NCBI RefSeq assembly: GCF_000720455.1
Contig: NZ_JOAK01000021.1
Coordinates: 1-64,000, forward strand
Direction of reading: 5' to 3'
Source of the DNA: Streptomyces virginiae
GTDB taxonomy: Bacteria > Actinomycetota > Actinomycetes > Streptomycetales > Streptomycetaceae
Length of the DNA: 64,000 nt
Below are positions 7,948 through 16,778 of this stretch, piece after piece. The notes beneath the pieces are model-generated. The model ran no database searches and had not been told where the DNA came from. It saw only the letters and a list, made by a program, of their open reading frames with translations. Within the stretch, counting starts at the first letter, position 1, and each line of letters opens with the position of its first letter. A program made the position numbers and the translations under genes.

Positions 7948-8514
7948 TTACTCCGAGAGCGCTCCGGCCAGGGCGTCCAGCCCCGCTCCGGCGCCCCAGC
8001 GCGCCCCGACCCCGCGCACGGACACCTCGCGCACGTCGTCCAGGACCTCCTCGTGGCCGACGGCCCGCGCGATCACCACGTGCAGCCTGTCGTCGGAGAG
8101 GTCCTCGACCTTGCCGTCGCCCCACTCGACGACGACCACGGACTCGGGCAGCGAGACGTCGAGGTCCAGGTCCTCCATCTCGTCCAGTCCGCCGCCCAGG
8201 CGGTACGCGTCCACGTGCACCAGCGCCGGGCCGCCGGTCAGCGAGGGGTGCACCCGGGCGATCACGAAGGTCGGCGAGGTCACTGCCCCGCGCACGCCCA
8301 GGCCCTCGCCCAGGCCGCGGGTCAGCGTGGTCTTGCCGGCGCCCAGTTCACCGGTCAGCAGGACGAGGTCGCCGGGGCGCAGCAGGCCGGCGATGCGCCG
8401 GCCCAGCTCCTGCATCGCGTGGGGTGAGTCGACGGTGATCCGGGTCCGTGTGCCGTGCCCGGACTCAGCTGCCGGTGCCTGGCTGCGCTGTGCTTCCAGC
8501 GGTACTTCTTCCAT
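7948..8514 (-). CDS. tsaE: tRNA t6A biosynthesis ATPase TsaE
   Basis: TsaE is the small ATPase that drives turnover of the TsaBD complex in t6A37 synthesis. The 188-aa protein has a Walker A motif (TGELGAGKTTLTRGL), the SPTFVI segment, a VHVDAYRL Walker B-like strand and a VVVVEWGDG motif, all typical. The ATG at 8514 is used; the first ~25 residues are a variable Ala/Gln-rich extension. The start lies inside the 3' end of the upstream hydrolase gene, an overlap of 50 bases, so translation is coupled. It ends the alr-hydrolase-tsaE operon. Confidence 0.93.
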   Translation of the reverse strand: MEEVPLEAQRSQAPAAESGHGTRTRITVDSPHAMQELGRRIAGLLRPGDLVLLTGELGAGKTTLTRGLGEGLGVRGAVTSPTFVIARVHPSLTGGPALVHVDAYRLGGGLDEMEDLDLDVSLPESVVVVEWGDGKVEDLSDDRLHVVIARAVGHEEVLDDVREVSVRGVGARWGAGAGLDALAGALSE

Positions 8515-9649
8515 GCACGCCAACGTTAGTCGCTACCGGGACCGGCACCGCCCCGGTGCGGGCCAGCAGCTCGGTGAGCAACCGCGTCACCGTCTCCGGG
8601 CGCTCCAGCATCATCAGGTGCCCGGTGGACTCCAGGACGACGAGCTCGGCGGCGGGCAGCACGTCCTTGATGGACACGCTGTGCCCCGGCGGGGTGATCA
8701 TGTCCTTGTCCCCGGCGATGACGGTGACCGGGATGCCGGCGAACTGCTGGAGCGCGGCGGTCTTGTCGTGGGTCTGGAAGGCCGGGTAGAACTCCGCGAC
8801 GACGTCGATCGGCGTGCCCTCGATGAGCCGCTCCGCGAAGCGCGCGACGCCCGGGTCCACGTCGCGGGAGCCGAACGAGTACATCTTGATCATGCCGGCG
8901 AAGAGGTCCGCGGTGGCCCGGCGGCCCTTCTCGACCAGTTCCACCTGCGATCCGAGGGCCTTCAGCACGCCCGGCAGGATCCTGCGCACGGCGCCCATGC
9001 CGGCGGCGGGGAGCCCGTACGTCACCTCGTCCAGGCGGCCGCTGGAGGTGCCGACCAGGGCCACGCCGACGACGCGGTCGCGTACGAGGTCGGGGTACTG
9101 CTCGGCGAATCCCATGATGGTCATTCCGCCCATCGAGTGACCCACCAGGATCAGCGGGCCCTCGGGAGCGGCGGCGTCGATGACGGCCTTCAGGTCCCGG
9201 CCGAGCTGCTCCATGGTCAGCGGCTCGCCGTCGGCCTGGGCCAGGCCGCGCCCGCTGCGCCCGTGGCTGCGCTGGTCCCAGTAGACGGAGCGGACCACGC
9301 CGCGCAGGGCCGCCCGCTGGAAGTGCCAGGAGTCCTGGGCGAGGCAGTAGCCGTGGCAGAAGACGACGGTGGCCGGGGGCTCGGCCTTGCGCCGCAGCCG
9401 GCGCCGCTTGCCGTCCTCGGGGAGTTCGTCGACCTCGTAGTAGAGCTCGGTGGCGTCCTCGGCCCGGCAGGTGCCCTCGGTGCCGCGCAGGGAGCCGTAG
9501 TCGCCCGCGGCGTCGAGGGCCAGGCGGGCCTTGCGGCGCATGCCGCGTCCGACGGTGATCCGCTCGACCGCGACACCGGCCGCCGCGCCCGCGGCTATCA
9601 CGCCGATGGCGGCGCCGGCCCAGCCGGCCCTGCGCCAGTTCTCGCTCAC
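8465..9649 (-). CDS. Alpha/beta-fold hydrolase with N-terminal membrane segment
   Basis: A 394-aa hydrolase. The N-terminus from GTG 9649 has a hydrophobic segment (AGAAIGVIAAGAAAGVAV, about residues 8-26), which may anchor it in the membrane. The catalytic triad is visible: nucleophile Ser in VGHSMGG, Asp in IAGDKDMITP, and His in ESTGHLMMLERPE. An oxyanion region (FCHGYCLAQDSW) precedes it. Substrate is unknown. The 19-base gap after alr and the 3' overlap with tsaE place it in one operon. A longer upstream reading frame overlaps alr and was not used. Confidence 0.85.
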   Translation of the reverse strand: MSENWRRAGWAGAAIGVIAAGAAAGVAVERITVGRGMRRKARLALDAAGDYGSLRGTEGTCRAEDATELYYEVDELPEDGKRRRLRRKAEPPATVVFCHGYCLAQDSWHFQRAALRGVVRSVYWDQRSHGRSGRGLAQADGEPLTMEQLGRDLKAVIDAAAPEGPLILVGHSMGGMTIMGFAEQYPDLVRDRVVGVALVGTSSGRLDEVTYGLPAAGMGAVRRILPGVLKALGSQVELVEKGRRATADLFAGMIKMYSFGSRDVDPGVARFAERLIEGTPIDVVAEFYPAFQTHDKTAALQQFAGIPVTVIAGDKDMITPPGHSVSIKDVLPAAELVVLESTGHLMMLERPETVTRLLTELLARTGAVPVPVATNVGVHGRSTAGSTAQPGTGS

Positions 9650-9668
9650 GCCGCCGCCCTCACTCCGT

Positions 9669-10805
9669 TCAGCCGCCCAGGTACACCCGGGGCACGCGTC
9701 CACCGATACGGGTGACGATCTCATACGCGATCGTGTGCGCCGCTTGTGCCCAGTCCTCGGCGGAGGGTTCACCGCGTTCCGCGTCCCCGAAGATGACGAC
9801 CTCGTCACCGGCGCGGGCCCGGTCTCCGTCCAAGTCGACCACGAACTGGTCCATGGCGACGCGTCCGGCGACGTGGCGGATCTTGCCGCCGACGAGCACC
9901 GGGCCGGCGCCCGACGCGTGGCGCGGGATGCCGTCGGCGTAGCCGGCCGGGACCAGCGCGAGGGTCGTCTCGCCGCCGGTGACGTAGTGGTGGCCGTAGC
10001 TGACGCCGTGCCCGGCGGGCACCGTCTTGACCAGGGCGAGGGAGGCCTTGAGGGTCATGGCGGGCCGCAGGCCGAGCTGGGCCGGGGTCCCGATCTCGGG
10101 TGCGGGCGAGACCCCGTAGACGGCGAGGCCGGGGCGCACCAGGTCGAAGTGCGACTCGGGGAGGGTGAGGGTGGCGGGCGAGTTGGCCATGTGCCGGACC
10201 TCGGGGTCGATGCCCTCCTTCTCCGCGTACGCGAGCATCTCGCGGAAGGCGTCGAGCTGGAGCTTGATCGAGGGGTGGCCGGGCTCGTCGGCGCAGGCGA
10301 AGTGCGACCAGACGCCGGTGACCTTGACGGTGCCCTCTGCCTCGGCGGCGACGGCCGCGCCGACCAGGGCCTCCCAGTCGGCGGGCTGGCAGCCGTTGCG
10401 GCCGAGGCCGGTGTCGGCCTTGAGCTGGACGCGTGCGGTGCGGCCGGCCGCGCGGGCGGCCTCGCGCACCTCGTCGAGGGCCCACATTCCGCTGACGGAG
10501 ACGTCCAGGTCGGCCTCGACGGCCTCGCGCCAGGGCCCGCCGGGGGTCCAGAGCCAGCACATGATCCGGCCTTCGAGCCCGGCGGCGCGCAGCGCGAGGG
10601 CCTCGTCGGGGGTGGCGGTCCCGAGCCAGGTGGCGCCGGCCTGCCGGGCGGCCCTGGCGCACTCCACTGCCCCGTGCCCGTAGGCGTTCGCCTTGACGAC
10701 CGCCATCAACTCGGACCGGGGCGCCCGCTCGCGCAGTGCGCGCACGTTGTCCCGTACGGCGTCAAGATCGATCTCGGCGTACACGCGCGTCGCTGTCTCG
10801 TTCAT
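9669..10805 (-). CDS. alr: Alanine racemase
   Basis: PLP-dependent racemase that makes D-alanine for peptidoglycan. The 378-aa length is normal. The PLP-binding Lys lies in AVVKANAYGHG (about residue 39). The second catalytic base, Tyr, is in GVSYGHHYVT of the C-terminal beta domain, and MDQFVVD is also present. The ATG at 10805 opens a typical EIDLDAVRDN N-terminus. It is the first of three closely spaced genes with the hydrolase and tsaE; a 117-base gap separates it from nnrDE upstream. Confidence 0.96.
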   Translation of the reverse strand: MNETATRVYAEIDLDAVRDNVRALRERAPRSELMAVVKANAYGHGAVECARAARQAGATWLGTATPDEALALRAAGLEGRIMCWLWTPGGPWREAVEADLDVSVSGMWALDEVREAARAAGRTARVQLKADTGLGRNGCQPADWEALVGAAVAAEAEGTVKVTGVWSHFACADEPGHPSIKLQLDAFREMLAYAEKEGIDPEVRHMANSPATLTLPESHFDLVRPGLAVYGVSPAPEIGTPAQLGLRPAMTLKASLALVKTVPAGHGVSYGHHYVTGGETTLALVPAGYADGIPRHASGAGPVLVGGKIRHVAGRVAMDQFVVDLDGDRARAGDEVVIFGDAERGEPSAEDWAQAAHTIAYEIVTRIGGRVPRVYLGG

Positions 10806-10922
10806 CGCCCACAGTCTCTCAGAATCCCTGCCGGGCCCTGGTGCGGGCGGCCGATGAGGCGGACAATTCCGCCGGCGCGGCGCGCGGGGGTGCGGGTCGC
10901 CGCTGGGGGCAGGGCCGCGCAG

Positions 10923-12326
10923 TCAGGGGTGGGTCGCGTCCTGCCAGGCGGTGGGGAGGGCCTCGGCCAGCTGGTGGGCCAGCAGGGGGCCGCCCGTGCG
11001 GCGGGCCGCCAAGCCGTGGAGGTACGCCGCCACCGAACCGGCGTCCGCCCCGGACAGTCCGGCCGCCAGGAGGGAGCCGGCCAGTCCGGACAGCACGTCC
11101 CCGCTGCCCGCGGTGGCCAGCCACGGCGAGCCCGTCGGGTTCACACGGACCGGCCGGCCGCCGGCGGAGGCGACCAGCGTCGTGGACCCCTTCAGCAGGA
11201 CCGTCGCCCCGTACCGCTCCGCCAGCCGCCGTACGGCCGCCAGCCGGCCCGCCTCCACCGATTCCCGCGACACCCCGAGCAGCGCCGCGGCCTCCCCCGC
11301 GTGCGGGGTCAGCAGGGTCGGGGCCGTCCGCGCGCGCAGCACCGCCGGGTCCAGACCGCGCAGCCCGTCCGCGTCGACGAGTACCGCCGCGTCGCCCGCG
11401 AGGAGGTCGGCGACCTCACCGGCGCGCCCCTCCCCCAGCCCCGGGCCGATCACCCACGCCTGTACCCGCCCGGGGCCGATGAGCGTCTCGGGGTAGCGGG
11501 CCAGGACGGCGTCCGCCGCCGGGCCGACGTAGCGCACCGCGCCCGCGCCGCCGCGGAGGGCTCCCGCCACGGCCAGCACTGCCGCTCCCGGGTACTGGGC
11601 CGACCCGGCGACGATCCCGACGACGCCGCGCCGGTACTTGTCGCTCGACGCCGTCGGCTCCGGCAGCAGCCCCGCCACGTCGGCGTGCTGGAGGACCTCC
11701 AGCTCCGGCTCCGGCAGCTCCAGCCCGATGTCCACCAGGTGCGGCGCGCCCGCCCGGGAGGCGCCGGGGTCGATCAGCAGTCCCGGTTTGTACGCCCCGA
11801 ACGTCACGGTCACGTCGGCGGTGACGGCGGGCCCCGCCACCTCCCCCGTGTCGGCGTCCACGCCGCTGGGCAGGTCCACGGCGACCACGGGGATCCCGGA
11901 CGGGATCCGCTCCGCCAGCGCGGCGCCCGCGGGCCGCAGCCCGCCCCGGCCGCCGATCCCGAGCAGGCCGTCCACCACCAGGTCCGCCCGCTGCGGTACG
12001 GCCTGCTCCAGCCGCCCGCCGGCGGCCCGCAGTGCGGCCAGGCCGCCCGCGTGCATCCGTTCGGGGTCCATCGGCACGGCCGTCACCCCGGCGCCGCGCC
12101 GCGCCAGCCGCGCGCCGGCGTACAGGGCGTCGCCGCCGTTGTCGCCGGGGCCGACGAGCAGCACGACCCGGGCCCCGTAGACCCGGCCGCGCCGCCGCGT
12201 CAGCAGTCCCGCGCAGGCGGCGGCCAGCCCGGCCGCCGCCCGCTGCATCAGGGCGCCCTCCGGCAGCCGGGCCATCAGCTCCCGCTCGGCGGCCCGTACG
12301 GTGTCCACGCTGTAAGCAGTACGCAT
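10923..12326 (-). CDS. nnrDE: Bifunctional NAD(P)H-hydrate epimerase / ADP-dependent dehydratase
   Basis: Repairs hydrated NAD(P)H: an N-terminal epimerase (YjeF_N, about residues 1-215) interconverts R- and S-NADHX, and a C-terminal ADP-dependent dehydratase (about 225-465) restores NAD(P)H. Visible motifs are VGPGDNGGDALYAGARLA and VDLPSGVD in the first half, and PHAGEAAAL, LKGSTT and TAGSGDVLSG in the second. The ATG at 12326 follows the acpS stop by four bases, so the two are coupled. The 467-aa length fits the fused form. Confidence 0.93.
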   Translation of the reverse strand: MRTAYSVDTVRAAERELMARLPEGALMQRAAAGLAAACAGLLTRRRGRVYGARVVLLVGPGDNGGDALYAGARLARRGAGVTAVPMDPERMHAGGLAALRAAGGRLEQAVPQRADLVVDGLLGIGGRGGLRPAGAALAERIPSGIPVVAVDLPSGVDADTGEVAGPAVTADVTVTFGAYKPGLLIDPGASRAGAPHLVDIGLELPEPELEVLQHADVAGLLPEPTASSDKYRRGVVGIVAGSAQYPGAAVLAVAGALRGGAGAVRYVGPAADAVLARYPETLIGPGRVQAWVIGPGLGEGRAGEVADLLAGDAAVLVDADGLRGLDPAVLRARTAPTLLTPHAGEAAALLGVSRESVEAGRLAAVRRLAERYGATVLLKGSTTLVASAGGRPVRVNPTGSPWLATAGSGDVLSGLAGSLLAAGLSGADAGSVAAYLHGLAARRTGGPLLAHQLAEALPTAWQDATHP

Positions 12327-12330
12327 GGGG

Positions 12331-12699
12331 TCAACCCTCGGCGATCACCACGGCGGAAGCCACACCGGCGTCGTGGCTCAGCGAGATGTGCCAGGACTTC
12401 ACGCCCAGCGCCAGCGCCCGCGCCTGGACCGTGCCCGACACGCGCAGCCGCGGCTGCCCGCTGTCCTCCACGTAGACCTCGGCGTCGGTCCACAGCAGCC
12501 CGGCCGGCGCGCCGAGCGCCTTGGCCAGCGCCTCCTTGGCGGCGAACCGCGCGGCGAGCGAGGCGGTCCCGCGCCGCTCGCCGCTCGGCAGCGTCAACTC
12601 GGCCTCGACGAACAGCCGCCCGGCGAGGCCCGGCGTGCGCGCAAGCGCCGCGCCGAACCGCTCGATCTCCGCCACATCGATCCCGACGCCGACAATCAC
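12331..12699 (-). CDS. acpS: Holo-[acyl-carrier-protein] synthase
   Basis: Transfers 4'-phosphopantetheine from CoA to the Ser of acyl carrier proteins for fatty acid and polyketide synthesis. The protein of about 122 aa shows the Mg-binding [10 protein letters not shown], the [15 protein letters not shown] helix and the WHISLSHD motif. The GTG at 12699 gives the usual N-terminus (VIVGVGID); another GTG three codons upstream at 12708 is possible, and neither has a strong Shine-Dalgarno. It sits between glmS and nnrDE, all closely spaced. Confidence 0.94.
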   Translation of the reverse strand: MIVGVGIDVAEIERFGAALARTPGLAGRLFVEAELTLPSGERRGTASLAARFAAKEALAKALGAPAGLLWTDAEVYVEDSGQPRLRVSGTVQARALALGVKSWHISLSHDAGVASAVVIAEG

Positions 12700-12720
12700 T
12701 CGGCCCACCCCACTACCCGA

Positions 12721-14568
12721 CTACTCCACCGTCACGGACTTTGCGAGGTTACGCGGCTGGTCCACCTCGTTGCCCCGGGCCGTCGCCAGCTCGCAGGCGA
12801 ACACCTGCAACGGCACCGTCGCCACCAGCGGCTGGAGCAGCGTCGGCGTCGCCGGGATGCGGATCAGGTGGTCCGCGTACGGGACGACCGCCTCGTCGCC
12901 CTCCTCCGCGATCACGATGGTCCGCGCCCCGCGCGCCCGGATCTCCTGGATGTTCGACACGATCTTGTCGTGGAGCACCGACCGGCCGCGGGGGGAGGGG
13001 ACGACCACGACCACCGGCAGGTCCTTCTCGATGAGCGCGATCGGCCCGTGCTTGAGCTCGCCCGCCGCGAAGCCCTCGGCGTGCATGTACGCCAGCTCCT
13101 TGAGCTTGAGCGCGCCCTCCAGCGCCACCGGGTAGCCCACGTGGCGTCCGAGGAAGAGCACGGTGTTCTTCTCGGCGAGGGAGCGCGCGAGTTCACGGAC
13201 CGGCTCCATGGTCTCCAGGACCGTGTCCACGGCCGCGGCGATGTCCGACAGCTCGCGGATCACCGCCTGGATCTCGTCGCCCCACTTGGTGCCGCGGACC
13301 TGCCCGAGGTACAGCGCGACCAGGTAGCAGGCCACGAGCTGCGTCAGGAAGGCCTTGGTCGAGGCGACGGCGACCTCCGGACCGGCGTGCGTGTAGAGCA
13401 CGGCATCCGACTCGCGGGGGATCGTCGAGCCGTTCGTGTTGCAGATGGCCAGCACCTTGGCGCCCTGCTCGCGTGCGTGGCGCAGCGCCATCAGGGTGTC
13501 CATGGTCTCGCCGGACTGCGAGATCGCGACCACCAGCGTCCGCTGGTCCAGGATCGGGTCGCGGTAGCGGAACTCGCTCGCCAGCTCCGTCTCGCACGGG
13601 ATGCGGGTCCAGTGTTCGATGGCCAGCTTCGCGATCATGCCCGCGTGGTAGGCCGTACCGCACGCCACGATCACGACCTTGTCGACCTCCCTGAGCACCG
13701 AGACGGGGATGCGCACCTCGTCCAGGGTCAGCGAGCCGCTCGCGTCGATCCTGCCCAGGAGGGTGTCGGCGACAGCCTTCGGCTGCTCGGCGATCTCCTT
13801 GAGCATGAAGTAGTCGTATCCCCCCTTCTCGGCCGCCGAGGCGTCCCAGTCCACGTGGTACGCCCGCACGGTGGCGGGCGAACCGTCGAAGTTGGTCACC
13901 GTGACCCCTTCGCGGCGGAGTTCGACGACCTGGTCCTGCCCCAGCTCGATCGCGGACCGCGTGTGGGCGATGAACGCGGCCACGTCCGAGGCGAGGAAGT
14001 TCTCTCCCTCTCCAACGCCCACCACCAGGGGCGAGTTCCGGCGCGCGCCGACCACCACGTCCGGTTCGTCGGCGTGCACGGCCACCAGGGTGAAGGCGCC
14101 TTCGAGACGGCGGCACACCTGCCGCATCGCCTCGGCGAGGTCGCCGGTGGCCGAGAACTGCTCGGCCAGCAGGTGCGCCACGACCTCGGTGTCGGTCTCG
14201 GACTCCAGCCGGTGTCCGCGCTCGGCGAGCTCCTCCCGCAGCGCGGCGAAGTTCTCGATGATGCCGTTGTGCACGACGGCCACGCGCCCCGAATTGTCGA
14301 GGTGCGGGTGGGCGTTGACGTCGGTGGGCCCGCCGTGGGTCGCCCACCGGGTGTGCCCGAGTCCCGTGGAACCGGCCGGCAGCGGGTGCGCGACCAGTTC
14401 CTTCTCCAGATTGACGAGCTTGCCGGCCTTCTTGGCGGCGGCCATGCTGCCGTCGGCGAGCACGGCGACCCCTGCCGAGTCGTAGCCGCGGTACTCCAGT
14501 CGCTTGAGTCCGGCGATGACCACATCGAGCGCAGACTGCGCTCCCACGTAACCCACAATTCCGCACAT
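12721..14568 (-). CDS. glmS: Glutamine-fructose-6-phosphate aminotransferase (isomerizing)
   Basis: Makes glucosamine-6-phosphate from fructose-6-phosphate and glutamine, the first step toward UDP-GlcNAc. The ATG at 14568 exposes the catalytic Cys2 (MCGIVGYVG) after Met removal. The N-terminal glutaminase domain has HTRWATHG and NGIIENF. Two SIS domains follow, with SQSGETMDT, and the protein ends KSVTVE as expected. Length is 615 aa. TACGCT ends seven bases before the ATG, suggesting a leaderless mRNA, and there is no room for a glmS ribozyme leader. Together with glmM in this window it supplies peptidoglycan precursors. Confidence 0.97.
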   Translation of the reverse strand: MCGIVGYVGAQSALDVVIAGLKRLEYRGYDSAGVAVLADGSMAAAKKAGKLVNLEKELVAHPLPAGSTGLGHTRWATHGGPTDVNAHPHLDNSGRVAVVHNGIIENFAALREELAERGHRLESETDTEVVAHLLAEQFSATGDLAEAMRQVCRRLEGAFTLVAVHADEPDVVVGARRNSPLVVGVGEGENFLASDVAAFIAHTRSAIELGQDQVVELRREGVTVTNFDGSPATVRAYHVDWDASAAEKGGYDYFMLKEIAEQPKAVADTLLGRIDASGSLTLDEVRIPVSVLREVDKVVIVACGTAYHAGMIAKLAIEHWTRIPCETELASEFRYRDPILDQRTLVVAISQSGETMDTLMALRHAREQGAKVLAICNTNGSTIPRESDAVLYTHAGPEVAVASTKAFLTQLVACYLVALYLGQVRGTKWGDEIQAVIRELSDIAAAVDTVLETMEPVRELARSLAEKNTVLFLGRHVGYPVALEGALKLKELAYMHAEGFAAGELKHGPIALIEKDLPVVVVVPSPRGRSVLHDKIVSNIQEIRARGARTIVIAEEGDEAVVPYADHLIRIPATPTLLQPLVATVPLQVFACELATARGNEVDQPRNLAKSVTVE

Positions 14569-14575
14569 ACGGCGC

Positions 14576-14581
14576 AGCGTA
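14576..14581 (-). promoter_or_regulatory. -10 element of a leaderless promoter (glmS)
   Basis: On the minus strand TACGCT fits TANNNT and ends seven bases before the glmS ATG, with no Shine-Dalgarno sequence in between. Confidence 0.45.
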
Positions 14582-14622
14582 CGCCGTGGTCGGCCGTGTG
14601 CCCCGTAGCCGAACAAGACGAA

Positions 14623-14656
14623 AACCCCGCCTCGGCGCATACGCCGGGGCGGGGTT
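14623..14656 (-). terminator. Stem-loop terminator after the lipoprotein gene
   Basis: AACCCCGCC and GGCGGGGTT-type arms flank a short loop, forming a strong GC-rich hairpin between the lipoprotein stop (14680) and the glmS promoter. It likely ends the lipoprotein transcript. Confidence 0.65.
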
Positions 14657-14679
14657 GACGGTCTGTTCGACGGCCGGAC

Positions 14680-15450
14680 TCAGCCGAGCTTCTTGACCTG
14701 TGCGTCGATCACGGTCTTGGGCTGCTCCGCCGTCACGCCGAAGGCGTAGAAGGTGGCCAGCGCGTTGCCCTTGCGCACGATGACGAAGTGGTTGGCGGAC
14801 TTCTCGCCGTCGTCCAGGTCCATGGTCAGGGTGAAGGCCGCGGCCTCGTCCCCGGCGGTGACAGCGGCACCCGGCTTGACGTCGAGGTACTTCACCTTCT
14901 CGCCGCCCTCGGTGACCGTGTAGCCGCCGGAGCAGGCCGCTGCAGCCGTCTTGAGGGCGGCGAACGCCTCCTCGGCGCCCTTCGCGTCGTACGAGCCGAC
15001 GCTGACCAGCGTCTGGGTGGCGCCGAGCGCCTCCAGGCCCGCCTTCAGCTTGTCCTCGGGCGAGGCGTCGGCGGCCGCCTCCTTCGGCTTGGCCTTGGTC
15101 GTCGTACGGCCGATGCCGGTCGCGGTGCCCACCTTCTGGCCCGACTGGGCCTGCATCAGCGGCTTGCACTCGGCCTTGTCGACCGTGGCCCCGGCCGATT
15201 CGGTGGCGGCCTTCGCCGCGCCCTCGGCGGAGACGATCTGGTCCGGCAGATCGGCCTGGGTGACGACCAGGGCCGTGGCCTCGGCGTCCGTCTTGCCCTT
15301 GGCCGCGGGCGCGGCCTGCGAGGAGGCGGGGGCCGACGGCTTGGCGTCCGCCTTGGTGTCCGCCTTGTCGGAGCCGCAGGCGGTGGCCAGCAGGGCCAGC
15401 GAGACGGCGGAGGCGGACAGGACGGAACGACGGATCAGACTGCTGCGCAC
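14680..15450 (-). CDS. Predicted lipoprotein, function unknown
   Basis: A 256-aa exported lipoprotein. The GTG at 15450 follows a GGGGGAG Shine-Dalgarno at eight bases. It has an Arg-rich n-region, a hydrophobic core and a lipobox LLATAC at about residue 25, then a Lys/Ala/Asp-rich linker. The mature part (about residues 55-256) has two Cys (CKPL and ACSGG) that could form a disulfide. It resembles Streptomyces lipoproteins of unknown role with mixed alpha/beta character. It is monocistronic, with its own terminator, and is divergent from coaA. Confidence 0.75.
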   Translation of the reverse strand: MRSSLIRRSVLSASAVSLALLATACGSDKADTKADAKPSAPASSQAAPAAKGKTDAEATALVVTQADLPDQIVSAEGAAKAATESAGATVDKAECKPLMQAQSGQKVGTATGIGRTTTKAKPKEAAADASPEDKLKAGLEALGATQTLVSVGSYDAKGAEEAFAALKTAAAACSGGYTVTEGGEKVKYLDVKPGAAVTAGDEAAAFTLTMDLDDGEKSANHFVIVRKGNALATFYAFGVTAEQPKTVIDAQVKKLG

Positions 15451-15700
15451 GGAAAATCTCCCCCATTGGGTGAAACGAAAGCGGTGGAACGGCCTCGGAC
15501 GACGCCCCTCCCCAGGTGCGCGCCGGACCACGATGATCAGAAATGTACGCGGCCCCGCCGACAGCGACTCACCCGAACGCGCCGTTCCCGGCCGATCGTG
15601 ACCTGGGCGAGACCGGTGACGCGCCGAATCGAGACCACCCCGGCCGTCCACCCCCCGGCCACGTGACCGACCCCACCACCCACGACGGCCCCCGAGCCCC

Positions 15701-15706
15701 GACAAT
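15701..15706 (+). promoter_or_regulatory. -10 element of a leaderless promoter (coaA)
   Basis: GACAAT ends six bases before the coaA GTG. The hexamer and spacing are identical to those of the methyltransferase gene at 3096. No Shine-Dalgarno is visible. Confidence 0.5.
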
Positions 15707-15712
15707 GGCGGT

Positions 15713-16762
15713 GTGATCACTTCGCCGCCACGAAGCAACACGCCCGCGGGTGCAACGGAGCACACCGGCCGGGAGGGTCAGCCCCCGCGCGCCGCGCACC
15801 GCCGCGGCCCCGAGGCCTCGCCGTACGTCGACCTCACCCGGGCCGAGTGGAGCGCCCTGCGCGAGCGGACGCCGCTGCCGCTCACCGCCGACGAGGTGGA
15901 GCGCCTGCGCGGCCTGGGCGACGTCATCGACCTCGACGAGGTCCGCGACGTCTACCTGCCGCTCTCGCGCCTGCTGAACCTCTACGTCGGCGCCACCAGC
16001 AACCTGCGCGGAACCCTCAACACCTTCCTCGGCGACGCCGGCAACGGCCACGGCGCGCAATCCGGCACCCCCTTCGTCATAGGGGTGGCCGGTTCGGTCG
16101 CCGTCGGCAAGTCCACGGTGGCCCGTCTGCTGCAGGCCCTGCTCGCCCGCTGGCCCGAGCACCCGCGGGTGGAGCTGGTGACCACCGACGGCTTCCTGTA
16201 CCCGATGAAGGAGCTCCAGCGGCGCGGGCTCACCTCCCGCAAGGGCTTCCCCGAGTCCTACGACCGCCGCGCGCTCACCCGCTTCGTCGCCGACATCAAG
16301 GCCGGCAAGGACGAGGTGCGGGCCCCGGTCTACTCGCACCTGATCTACGACATCGTGCCGGGCGAGGAGCTCGTCGTACGCCGCCCGGACATCCTCATCG
16401 TCGAGGGCCTCAACGTGCTCCAGCCGGCGCTGCCCGGCACCGACGGCCGGACCCGCGTCGCCCTCGCCGACTATTTCGACTTCAGCGTGTACGTGGACGC
16501 CCGCGCCGAGGACATCGAGCGGTGGTACCTCAACCGCTTCCGCAAGCTGCGCGAGACCGCCTTCCAGAACCCCTTCTCGTACTTCCGCAAGTACACGCAG
16601 GTCTCCGAGGAGGAGGCCATGGAGTACGCGCAGACGATGTGGCGGACGATCAACAGGCCCAACCTGCTGGAGAACGTGGCGCCCACCCGCGGGCGTGCCA
16701 CCCTCGTCGTCCGCAAGGGCCCGGACCACAAGGTGCAGAAGCTGAGCCTGCGCAAGCTGTAG
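15713..16762 (+). CDS. coaA: Type I pantothenate kinase
   Basis: Phosphorylates pantothenate, the first step of CoA synthesis. The P-loop [12 protein letters not shown] is at about residue 122, followed by [17 protein letters not shown] and [10 protein letters not shown], all standard for the bacterial PanK-I family. Length is 349 aa; the first ~45 residues are a Pro/Arg-rich extension. The GTG at 15713 is directly preceded by a GACAAT -10, indicating a leaderless transcript. The DUF389 gene follows 16 bases downstream but has its own -10-like element. Confidence 0.96.
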   Translation: MITSPPRSNTPAGATEHTGREGQPPRAAHRRGPEASPYVDLTRAEWSALRERTPLPLTADEVERLRGLGDVIDLDEVRDVYLPLSRLLNLYVGATSNLRGTLNTFLGDAGNGHGAQSGTPFVIGVAGSVAVGKSTVARLLQALLARWPEHPRVELVTTDGFLYPMKELQRRGLTSRKGFPESYDRRALTRFVADIKAGKDEVRAPVYSHLIYDIVPGEELVVRRPDILIVEGLNVLQPALPGTDGRTRVALADYFDFSVYVDARAEDIERWYLNRFRKLRETAFQNPFSYFRKYTQVSEEEAMEYAQTMWRTINRPNLLENVAPTRGRATLVVRKGPDHKVQKLSLRKL

Positions 16763-16766
16763 TGGT

Positions 16767-16772
16767 TAGGGT
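16767..16772 (+). promoter_or_regulatory. -10 element of a leaderless promoter (DUF389 gene)
   Basis: TAGGGT, a TANNNT match, ends six bases before the ATG at 16779 and begins five bases after the coaA stop codon. Confidence 0.45.
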
Positions 16773-16778
16773 GCGGGC

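Noticed and set aside
7862..8125. Minus-strand ORF downstream of and overlapping tsaE
   Set aside because: Its first part is an out-of-frame shadow of tsaE. Only the last ~27 residues look protein-like, and they end inside the palindrome, with no start signal.
14569..14680. glmS ribozyme or riboswitch upstream of glmS
   Set aside because: The gap is about 110 bases and contains a terminator of the previous gene. The -10 lies seven bases before the ATG, leaving no room for the ribozyme.
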